From contig LKNC01000128.1 of assembly GCA_001564255.1 (NCBI GenBank), positions 1-7,940 on the forward strand: a stretch of DNA of 7,940 bases, given 5' to 3'. The notes under the pieces are model-generated. The model ran no database searches and was not told the origin of the DNA. It saw only the letters and a program-made list of their open reading frames with translations. Positions 1 to 5,177 of the stretch are shown here, piece after piece. The stretch is from Natrialbaceae archaeon Tc-Br11_E2g1 (GTDB lineage Archaea; Halobacteriota; Halobacteria; Halobacteriales; Natrialbaceae). Both the position numbers and the translations under genes were made by a program. Each line of letters opens with the position of its first letter. Position 1 is the stretch's first letter.

Positions 1-120
1 GAGGTCGGCGGCGAACAGGGGACGTACCCGGGTGAGCACGACGCCGACGGGAGCTACACCGTCGAGAACGTCCCGAGCGTCGGCGAGTACGACCTGACGG
101 CCGACGCCGAGGGCTACCTC
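1..120 (+). repeat. Intragenic direct repeat, copy 1 (A module)
   Basis: Bases 1-120 match bases 517-636 with only two differences (an aac/agc codon change and one synonymous gtc/gtt change), 516 bp or 172 codons apart. The copy begins at the window edge, so it may extend further upstream. Confidence 0.95.
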
Positions 121-1044
121 GAGGACGGAACGACCGTCCCGGTCCCGGAGCCGGGAGAGACGACCCTCGAGGAACCGATCGAACTCGCCGGGGACGCCGA
201 AATCGCCCTCGCGGTCGACGACGGGGTGACCGGGAGCGCGATATCCGGAGCCACCGCCACGGTCGAACGCGAGGACGGGAAGGCGTTTACCGCCCCCGGG
301 GAGACCGACGCCGAGGGTGCCCTCGAGATCACCGTCCCCGGTGGGGGGAGCTACACCCTCGAGGCGAGTGCTGACGGGTATCAGACAGGGTCCGACGCGG
401 TGTCGGCCTCGAGTGACGACCTCGGGTCGCTGGAGCTGTCACTCGCCGGGGACGCGGCCATCGAGGTCGACCTCGAGGACGCCCACTTCGGGACGCCGAT
501 CACCGACGGGGAAGTGGAGGTCGGCGGCGAACAGGGGACGTACCCGGGTGAGCACGACGCCGACGGGAGCTACACCGTCGAGAGCGTTCCGAGCGTCGGC
601 GAGTACGACCTGACGGCCGACGCCGAGGGCTACCTCGACGAAGACCGATCGGTGACGGCCGAAGAGCGTGGACCGCACACGCTCGAGTCGATCGCGCTGT
701 CGGGTGACGGAACCCTCGAGGTCACCGTCGAGGACGAAGCCGGCGAGCCGATCGACGGGGCGACCGTCTCGGTCGAACGGGACGAAGCGCACTTCGAGGC
801 CGCGGAGACGACCGGAACGGACGGCGACCTCGAGGTCACCGTCCCCGGTGGTGAAGTCTACACCGTCGAGGCGACGGCCGAGGAGTACGAGACGAACGCG
901 ACGACGACCGGGTCGGTCGAATCCGACGGCGTCGAACCGGTGACGGTCACACTGACGGAGAGAGATGACGGCCTCCCCGGGTTCGGCGTCGGGGCCACAC
1001 TCGTCGCGATCACGGTCGCGTTACTCGCCGCTCGACGGCGGTGA
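1..1044 (+). CDS. Repeat-rich cell-surface protein with PGF-CTERM anchor (5' end outside window)
   Basis: The frame is open from base 1, so this is the C-terminal 347 residues of a longer secreted protein. Two kinds of beta-sandwich module alternate: an A unit (EVGGEQGTYPGEHDADGSYT..., residues 1-65 and about 154-237) and a B unit (residues about 66-152 and 238-318, with the hallmark (E)[IV]TVPGG..YT[LV]EA). They resemble carboxypeptidase-regulatory-like (CarboxypepD_reg/PEGA-type) folds common in haloarchaeal surface and adhesion proteins. The end is textbook PGF-CTERM: acidic stretch, LPGFG (PGF at residues 326-328), a hydrophobic helix and a final RRR. In that family archaeosortase ArtA removes the tail and the protein is lipid-anchored to the outside of the membrane; that is family knowledge. 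Function beyond surface exposure is not readable. An internal ATG at base 226 lies mid-repeat and is not a credible start. The A units are nearly identical at DNA level (separate repeat entries). It converges with the CBS gene, 40 bp apart. Confidence 0.85.
   Translation, partial: EVGGEQGTYPGEHDADGSYTVENVPSVGEYDLTADAEGYLEDGTTVPVPEPGETTLEEPIELAGDAEIALAVDDGVTGSAISGATATVEREDGKAFTAPGETDAEGALEITVPGGGSYTLEASADGYQTGSDAVSASSDDLGSLELSLAGDAAIEVDLEDAHFGTPITDGEVEVGGEQGTYPGEHDADGSYTVESVPSVGEYDLTADAEGYLDEDRSVTAEERGPHTLESIALSGDGTLEVTVEDEAGEPIDGATVSVERDEAHFEAAETTGTDGDLEVTVPGGEVYTVEATAEEYETNATTTGSVESDGVEPVTVTLTERDDGLPGFGVGATLVAITVALLAARRR
517..636 (+). repeat. Intragenic direct repeat, copy 2 (A module)
   Basis: This is the second copy of the 120-bp repeat. 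Similarity stops sharply within a few bases after 636, where the copies read LEDGTT and LDEDRS. The following B modules are only distantly similar, so the near-identity is confined to the A module. Confidence 0.95.
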
Positions 1045-1084
1045 CGTCCCGGAAAGTCGCGGCCTCGAGAAGCGCCGGAGCCGG

Positions 1085-2242
1085 CTACAGTTCGTTCAGT
1101 TTCCGCAGGAGCTGTCCGCGGTACTCCTCGTCGCTCTGGACGCCTTTCAGCTCCAGGACGTTCCGCTCGAGTTTGTCGAGTGCGACCCGGAAGGCGTTCT
1201 CCGCGCCGTAGCCTTCCCCGGAGCCGGCGATCTGTCCCTCGTTGGTCCGCAGGCGGATCTGACACTGGATCAGGGGCGTCCCGCGCAGTCTCTCCTTGTG
1301 CTCGTGGAAGCGAACGTGGGCGTGGAACACCTGCATCCGGGCGTACTTGTCCGCGACGTCTTCGATGCTTTGGGTGATCGACTCGCGGGTGATCGTGTTG
1401 TCGATCAGGGAGATGTTCGTGATCTGGACGTCCATGTGCTCGCGTTCGGTGTAGGTCAGCGCACGCAGGACGTCTGTCTTCGTGATGACGCCCTCGACGA
1501 TCCGGTCGTCGTCGGGCGTGACGACCAGGCCGCCGTAATCGTTCTCGAGCATTCGGGAGACGGCTTCCCGAGCCGTTGCATCGACGTCGACGGTCGCGAC
1601 GGGACTGTTCATCATGTCGTAGACGGGGACGTCGAGCATCCGGTCGGTGTCGCCGACGCGTTCGCCCGTGGTCGTCTTGTGGTCCTGTCGGATGACGAAG
1701 TCGGCGATGTCGTGGGTCGTCACGACGCCCGTGAGGTAGCCGTTCTCGTTTACCACGGGGATCCGGGAGATGCCGTGTTCGCGCAGGTGGTTGATCGCCT
1801 TCCCGATGCCGTCGCTTTCCCGGAGACTGACGGGGTCGTCGGTGTAGACGTCCGCGACGGTGATCGCGTCTAGATTCTCGAGAACGGCCTCGAGGATGGC
1901 GTCGCCGCTGACGACGCCGTAGAGGTCACCGTTCTCGAAGACGGGGGCGACCCGGGCGTTACCTTCGATGAGCATCCGGGCGGCCTCACGGACGCCCTCG
2001 TGACGATCGATCTTCGGCACCGGATCGGTGCGACTGGGCTTGATCAGCGCCGAGACCTTCGCGTCGTCCTCGACGTGAGACTGGAGGACCTCCCGCTCGC
2101 TGATGACGCCTGCATACTCCGAGTCGTTGGTGACGATGATCCCCTTCGGGTTCCCGTTCTCGAACGTAGAGCGGACCTTCCCCATGCGAGTGCCCGTGTC
2201 GACTTCGACGTACTCCGTGGTAGCAATATCAGCAATATCCAT
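1085..2242 (-). CDS. Four-CBS-domain protein with C-terminal HPF/YfiA-like ribosome-binding domain
   Basis: 385 residues. Four CBS motifs sit at residues about 5-70, 70-132, 133-185 and 208-264, each with the usual ending (YAGVISEREVL, LYGVVSGDAIL, LTGVVTTHDIA, VEGVITKTDVL). CBS pairs bind adenosine nucleotides and act as regulatory switches. Residues 270-366 look like the bacterial hibernation factor HPF/YfiA: DVQITN at the start, an alternating strand HAHVRFHEHKERL, and GQIAGSGEGYGAENAFRVALDKLERNV, which aligns by eye with the E. coli HPF stretch GEIHASAEGQDMYAAIDGLIDKLARQL. The inferred role is nucleotide-sensitive ribosome hibernation in the cytoplasm; HPF binds the small subunit. The ATG at 2242 is chosen because a TATA-like site lies 29-36 nt upstream and the first CBS begins at once. 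The frame stays open to 2623, but that extension runs antisense to the next gene. It is divergent from the lycopene-cyclase-domain gene. CBS assignment is near certain, HPF likely. Confidence 0.9.
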   Translation of the reverse strand: MDIADIATTEYVEVDTGTRMGKVRSTFENGNPKGIIVTNDSEYAGVISEREVLQSHVEDDAKVSALIKPSRTDPVPKIDRHEGVREAARMLIEGNARVAPVFENGDLYGVVSGDAILEAVLENLDAITVADVYTDDPVSLRESDGIGKAINHLREHGISRIPVVNENGYLTGVVTTHDIADFVIRQDHKTTTGERVGDTDRMLDVPVYDMMNSPVATVDVDATAREAVSRMLENDYGGLVVTPDDDRIVEGVITKTDVLRALTYTEREHMDVQITNISLIDNTITRESITQSIEDVADKYARMQVFHAHVRFHEHKERLRGTPLIQCQIRLRTNEGQIAGSGEGYGAENAFRVALDKLERNVLELKGVQSDEEYRGQLLRKLNEL

Positions 2243-2270
2243 GGTTCTGCGGGGGGTTTCTCCCGCGACA

Positions 2271-2278
2271 GTATTTAA
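2271..2278 (-). promoter_or_regulatory. TATA-like box for the CBS-HPF gene
   Basis: Read on the minus strand the site is TTAAATAC, about 30 nt before the ATG at 2242. At the usual haloarchaeal spacing the transcript would start within a few nucleotides of the ATG, giving a leaderless or nearly leaderless mRNA. No Shine-Dalgarno sequence precedes the start. Confidence 0.5.
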
Positions 2279-2301
2279 GCTACCGCACGAAAGCGTCAGA
2301 C

Positions 2302-2309
2302 AAATATAA
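2302..2309 (+). promoter_or_regulatory. TATA-like box for the lycopene-cyclase-domain gene
   Basis: AAATATAA lies 36 nt before the ATG at 2345, suggesting a leader of roughly 10-15 nt. It shares the 102-bp divergent intergenic region with the CBS-HPF promoter; the two boxes are about 23 bp apart and could compete for TBP/TFB. Confidence 0.45.
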
Positions 2310-2344
2310 CGTGCTTTTTTGACCGTCGACGTCAACTCCCCCGT

Positions 2345-2677
2345 ATGGGAGTCGACATCAGCGTCTTCGGGCGGTATACCTATCTCATGACCGAACTGTT
2401 CTGGGGAGCCGTCGCCGTTTTCTTGCTCCGGCGTGCCGGTGCACTCCGCCGGGCCGCCGTCACGATCCTCGCGTTGTACCCCATCGCCTACCTCTGGGAT
2501 CGGTACACACTCGAGGTCGGCGTCTTCGACATCAAACTCAGGACGGGGATAGACGTCGCGGGGATCCCCCTCGAGGAACACCTGTTTATGGCCGTCGTCC
2601 CGGGTCTCGTCGTTGGGTTTCACGAGACTATCTTCGGCGACGAAACGGTCTCAGGTGGCGCGAACGAACGCGAGTGA
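2345..2677 (+). CDS. Single lycopene-cyclase-domain membrane protein
   Basis: 110 residues with three likely membrane helices (about 12-28, 36-50 and 79-93). Between the last two is the signature of the CrtYc/CrtYd-type lycopene cyclase domain: WDRYTLEVGVFDI (51-63), then G(I)PLEEHLF (73-81), which contains the PxEE motif conserved in this family. The bacterial-heterodimer and archaeal CrtY enzymes cyclise lycopene to beta-carotene, the precursor of retinal, but archaeal CrtY normally carries two such domains in one chain of roughly twice this length. A lone domain could act as a homodimer, pair with another half, or have a different isoprenoid-related role. No other carotenoid gene lies in the window, so the substrate is open. 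The ATG at 2345 fits the upstream TATA-like site; an internal ATG at 2387 would cut into the first helix. It is followed 29 bp later by the CAP-domain gene. Confidence 0.75.
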   Translation: MGVDISVFGRYTYLMTELFWGAVAVFLLRRAGALRRAAVTILALYPIAYLWDRYTLEVGVFDIKLRTGIDVAGIPLEEHLFMAVVPGLVVGFHETIFGDETVSGGANERE

Positions 2678-2706
2678 TTTTGTTTCGAGGTCCTAACTAC
2701 CCGTGA

Positions 2707-3426
2707 ATGGTAGGTGGTAGGTCCCCCCGGACGGAACGTGGACTGTTCGCTGTCGTCCGCTTTCTGCTCGCAGTGTTCGTCCTCGCCGCCGTCGTCGTCG
2801 GGGCGGCCCTCCTCGCACCCCACGCACTCGAGGAGGTCGACGACGTCGAAATCGATGATCCGACGTCACCGGTCCAGTTCGAGGAGCCGCCGCCGGCCGG
2901 TGACCGAGACCCCGACCAGGTCGATCCGGCCGATCCGAACGAGTCCGGGTACGACGCGAGTGCCGGAACGATCGACTCCGACCCCGTCGAGGACTTCGTC
3001 CACGCTGAGGTCAACGAACGCCGGGCCGAGGACGGCCTAGAGCCCCTCGAGTGGGACGGCACCGTCGCCTCCGTCTCGCGGGCACACAGCCAGGACCTCC
3101 ACGAGCGGGAGTACTTCGATCACACGAACCCCGACGGGGAGGGCCCGTTCGACCGCTTTACAGAGGTCGGTGACTACTGTCGGGCCTACGGGGAGAACAT
3201 CGCGATGACCTGGGTCGACCGGGAGGTCAGGTCGGACTCGAGCGACGAAGTGACCCGTCACGAGACCCCAGACCAGCTCGCCGAGGGACTGGTCGAACAG
3301 TGGATGGACTCCCCACCCCACCGGGAGGCGATGCTCAGTGACTCCTGGGACCGGGGCGGCGTCGGGGTCTACCTGACCGACGACGGGCAGGTCTTCGCGA
3401 CCCACAACTTCTGTGAGACCGCGTAG
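2707..3426 (+). CDS. Membrane-anchored CAP/SCP-like extracellular domain protein
   Basis: 239 residues. A basic N-terminus is followed by one hydrophobic segment (about 12-37, signal anchor), an acidic, proline-rich linker (about 42-92) and a CAP domain (about 95-237; cysteine-rich secretory/antigen 5/PR-1 family). CAP landmarks are visible: VHAEVNERR, LEWD, RAHSQDLHEREYFDHTNPDG, GENIA, QWMDSPPHREAML and VFATHNFC. The typical cavity residues are H139, E163 and H205, with H127 nearby. C158 and C236 could form a disulfide, fitting an extracellular location. Known members act outside the cell, some binding lipids, but the role of the archaeal ones is not established. The ATG at 2707 gives a complete signal anchor. 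The gene is 29 bp downstream of the lycopene-cyclase-domain gene and may be co-transcribed; no strong separate TATA box is seen. Confidence 0.88.
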   Translation: MVGGRSPRTERGLFAVVRFLLAVFVLAAVVVGAALLAPHALEEVDDVEIDDPTSPVQFEEPPPAGDRDPDQVDPADPNESGYDASAGTIDSDPVEDFVHAEVNERRAEDGLEPLEWDGTVASVSRAHSQDLHEREYFDHTNPDGEGPFDRFTEVGDYCRAYGENIAMTWVDREVRSDSSDEVTRHETPDQLAEGLVEQWMDSPPHREAMLSDSWDRGGVGVYLTDDGQVFATHNFCETA

Positions 3427-3471
3427 CTCCCGCCCCAAAACGCTCAAGTCACCGATCCGCCATCTCCGCAC

Positions 3472-4164
3472 ATGGACGACCGGTCGGAGAAACGACGGAT
3501 CCACGACCGCATCCGCGACCTCGAGACGGCGGAGTTCCGTGGGTTTCTCGCGGACCTGTGGCGTCGGCAGGGGTATACCGTCACGGTCGTCGACGGCGTC
3601 GCGCTGGCGACCGATTCGAACGGCGAGACCGTCGAGATCCATCCCGTCGATCCCGACGCCGACGACCTCGAGGCCCTCCTCGAGACCACCCGCGCCGAGG
3701 AGGTGGTCCTCGCGACGACGACGGCGGAGGCGAAGGGGATCACGCCCACCCGACCGTCGGTCCGGCTGTTGAGCGGCCGAGACCTCGCCGACCTCGTCGT
3801 CGCCCTCGAGGTGACGGACCTCCTCGAGGCGGACGTCGGAAACGTGGGGTCCCCCGGAATCGCCGCGACGCCGACGTGGCTGGTCGTAGCGCTCCCGACC
3901 GTCGGCTGGTTCTGTTCCCTGCTCGTCCTCTCGATCGGCCCGATCGTCTCGCCTGGATACGCCTCGATGTTCTCGCTCGCCGGTGCGATCGGCGTGTTCG
4001 TCTGCTGGTCGCTGTTGCCGGCGACGGTCTTTTTCGACGCGAGCAGGGTCGACGGCCTCGACCTCGAGTACAGCCCCTCCCGTCTCCTGTGGTCCGGACT
4101 CACGGTGTTCGGGGCGGGGCTGGTCTCGAGTTACTATCTCTGGGTGCGCTTTGACCGGACCTGA
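3472..4164 (+). CDS. Three-helix membrane protein with degenerate Mrr-like (restriction-endonuclease-fold) N-terminal domain
   Basis: 230 residues. Residues 18-112 have the layout of an Mrr_cat domain: EFRGFLADLWRRQGYTVTVV, then a short hairpin, then EEVVLATTTAEAKGI and VRLLSGRDLADLV, corresponding to the family's late strand, TT motif and LiDG..La.L end. The expected nuclease core (an Asp followed by a Q/E-x-K motif) is not obvious: the stretch reads VALATDSNGETVEIHPV, with His-Pro where Lys would sit. Three hydrophobic helices follow (about 134-157, 163-188, 204-225). Haloarchaea carry many Mrr-fold membrane proteins of unknown role. I infer a catalytically inactive, nucleic-acid-binding or structural relic tied to the membrane. 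It starts 45 bp after the CAP gene; a weak AT-containing stretch around 3436-3447 could be its promoter. Mrr resemblance is moderate; the membrane topology is clear. Confidence 0.72.
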   Translation: MDDRSEKRRIHDRIRDLETAEFRGFLADLWRRQGYTVTVVDGVALATDSNGETVEIHPVDPDADDLEALLETTRAEEVVLATTTAEAKGITPTRPSVRLLSGRDLADLVVALEVTDLLEADVGNVGSPGIAATPTWLVVALPTVGWFCSLLVLSIGPIVSPGYASMFSLAGAIGVFVCWSLLPATVFFDASRVDGLDLEYSPSRLLWSGLTVFGAGLVSSYYLWVRFDRT

Positions 4165-4246
4165 CCGCGTGCGGATCGGTCTTCGAAAATCACGGCAGGT
4201 GGTGGGTACCGCCCGGTTGTGGCGTCTGAGAGTAGTGACATCCTCG

Positions 4247-4304
4247 CCCGGCGTTCACGCCGGGGCTTCCACCACGGGTGGAACACTCGGTCTACAAACC
4301 GAGT
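4247..4304 (-). ncRNA. Three consecutive hairpins, possible remnant of a TnpB omega-RNA 3' end
   Basis: Three stem-loops with 7-bp stems lie in a row: 4247-4264 (loop TTCA), 4267-4283 (TTCCACC, loop ACG) and 4285-4304 (ACTCGGT, loop CTACAA). In IS200/IS605 elements the guide RNA of TnpB covers the element's right end and continues into the flank as guide. Read on the minus strand, this array ends at the presumed right end near 4235, with flank 4215-4234 in the guide position. Transcription is not shown; this is a structural inference. Confidence 0.28.
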
Positions 4305-4532
4305 TGAGGTTTCAAGACGTGTGCGCCGTCGAGGTCGTCCACGTCGCCCCCGCAGTCACAGACTGCTAGACTACGTGTTGTCATCGGGAGCCCGTCTCTC
4401 GAAGCGGTAATCCCTTTTTCTCGATGGTGTCTTGGTGGCTCTGCCACGTGAGCCCCGCGTCGCGGCGAGTCATCGACCAGTGGTTTCTCACCTGGGCTCT
4501 CTCCCCGCGAATTGCACTTGATGCTACGATTC

Positions 4533-4565
4533 GCTATAAGTTAATGGTTTGTGTCGGGTTAAGTT
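4533..4565 (-). promoter_or_regulatory. AT-rich TATA-like sites inside the IS605-derived region
   Basis: On the minus strand the patch contains ATTAACTTATAGC (4533-4545) and AACTTAACCC (4556-4565). Either could serve as an archaeal TATA box directing transcription towards the hairpin array at 4304-4247. This is weak evidence based on base composition only. Confidence 0.25.
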
Positions 4566-4655
4566 TTTGCTGGTTTGTAGTTGGTGGATTGCGTCGTGGA
4601 GTGACGCGATTCACGCCCGTCGTAAACGACGGGATTCTCTCGCTGTTAGAAGATA

Positions 4656-4911
4656 GGTCGGGGCCCCACTGATCGTGGCGAAGTCCACATCTCACCCGTC
4701 CCCGGACGGTCGCAGACGCTCCGGCGCTCGCCCGTACCCCGCCCGTCTCTCGAGGGCACGCACCCGCCGAAACCGTCTAAAGCACGGTCTAGAACGGTCG
4801 TTAACTCAGTTTGAGTGTGCCTTACTCGGGTAAACGGTCCGAACTCCCTGAAACGCTTGGTGGGCTATATGTGGCTGATTGTGGGTGAACTGAACCGTCA
4901 GTAGGTGTTCC
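4656..4911. other. Intergenic region without a recognisable gene
   Basis: Apart from the promoter of the next gene I see no coding frame with haloarchaeal codon use here. A small cluster of related hexamers (ACGGTCT, ACGGTC and the inverted ACCGTCT between 4772 and 4799) could be an operator or chance. With 4165-4655 this makes about 750 bp lacking a supported gene. Confidence 0.5.
4864..4907 (+). promoter_or_regulatory. Promoter and ribosome-binding site of the small membrane protein gene
   Basis: GCTATAT at 4864-4870 is a TATA-like box 42 nt before the ATG at 4912, predicting a leader of about 15-19 nt. That leader contains AGGTG (4903-4907), a partial Shine-Dalgarno match, 4 nt from the ATG. 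A leadered start is a minority arrangement among the genes here. Confidence 0.45.
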
Positions 4912-5169
4912 ATGTCATCTCACTCACCGACCCACGACGGGTCAACGCCGCCGGACGCACAGACCCCCCGCGGGCTCTTAGAGCGTATCGTCCCCCCGCT
5001 GGCGACGCCGATCCGGGCGACGAGTTTCTGGTCGGCGGTCGTCTTGCCGTTCCTGTACGTCCCGTTGCTCGCCAGGGGGCTCGCGACCGCCGGTGAGACC
5101 GGGGCCTTTCTCGGACTGCTCGCGGTGAACCTCCTCGCTCTCTACGTCGGTCGCTCGTATCGGCGCTGA
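4912..5169 (+). CDS. Small two-helix membrane protein, unrecognised family
   Basis: 85 residues. A polar, Ser/Pro/Thr-rich N-terminus (1-20) is followed by an amphipathic stretch (LLERIVPPLATPIRA), then two hydrophobic helices at about 38-57 and 63-79, and a basic end YVGRSYRR. The hairpin topology, short loop GLATAGETG and positive tail suggest both ends lie in the cytoplasm. I do not recognise a domain. The TATA-like box and AGGTG in front support the start at 4912, and codon use is typical of the neighbours. The stop is only 8 bp from the stop of the convergent EamA transporter gene, so their transcripts must overlap at the 3' ends. It is the first gene after the IS605-like remnant. It is probably real, but short enough that it could be lineage-specific. 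Confidence 0.65.
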   Translation: MSSHSPTHDGSTPPDAQTPRGLLERIVPPLATPIRATSFWSAVVLPFLYVPLLARGLATAGETGAFLGLLAVNLLALYVGRSYRR

Positions 5170-5177
5170 CAGTCCCG

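Larger units (their letters stand above)
4235..4655 (-). mobile_element. Decayed or non-autonomous IS200/IS605 (IS1341-type, PATE-like) element
   Basis: No intact gene is present. Two hairpins of the same design bound the region: a 7-bp stem CCCGGCG with loop TTCA at 4247-4264, and a 7-bp stem CCCGTCG with loop TAAA at 4616-4633. Each is preceded by GTGAC (4235-4239 and 4601-4605) and followed by a similar GGG..CTT/ATT edge. Read on the minus strand, the 4235 end (GGAAGCCCC - stem - GGGCGAGGATGTCAC) resembles from memory the right end of haloarchaeal IS1341-type tnpB elements. Between them lies an AT-rich patch (23 G+C in the 60 bases 4531-4590) in otherwise GC-rich DNA. IS200/IS605 elements move as single strands recognised through terminal hairpins, and palindrome-associated MITE-like derivatives (PATEs) are known from haloarchaea. 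Exact ends are uncertain, and the region could be two right ends from different elements. Confidence 0.6.

Noticed and set aside
965..1873. 302-residue plus-strand frame opposite the CBS-HPF gene
   Set aside because: It is a mirror frame caused by high-GC codon bias. It has no recognisable motif, while the minus strand encodes clear CBS domains.
2243..2623. N-terminal extension of the CBS-HPF frame by 127 residues
   Set aside because: It would run antisense through the lycopene-cyclase-domain gene, has no domain, and ignores the TATA-like box that fits the ATG at 2242.
2345..3426. Carotenoid biosynthesis cluster
   Set aside because: Only one half-size cyclase domain is present; no phytoene synthase, desaturase or rhodopsin gene is in the window.
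3472..4164. Active type IV/Mrr restriction system
   Set aside because: The catalytic motif is not visible, and no methyltransferase, helicase or other defence gene is adjacent.
4219..4410. 63-residue plus-strand frame over the hairpin array
   Set aside because: It is rich in Arg, spans the three hairpins and has no promoter or motif.
4247..4633. CRISPR array
   Set aside because: The hairpins differ in sequence and are not regularly spaced; there are no repeated direct repeats with unique spacers and no cas genes.
4424..4672. 82-residue plus-strand frame across the IS605-like region
   Set aside because: It reads through the 4616-4633 hairpin and the AT-rich patch, lacks acidic haloarchaeal character and codon bias, and has no domain. 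It looks like a chance frame over element DNA.
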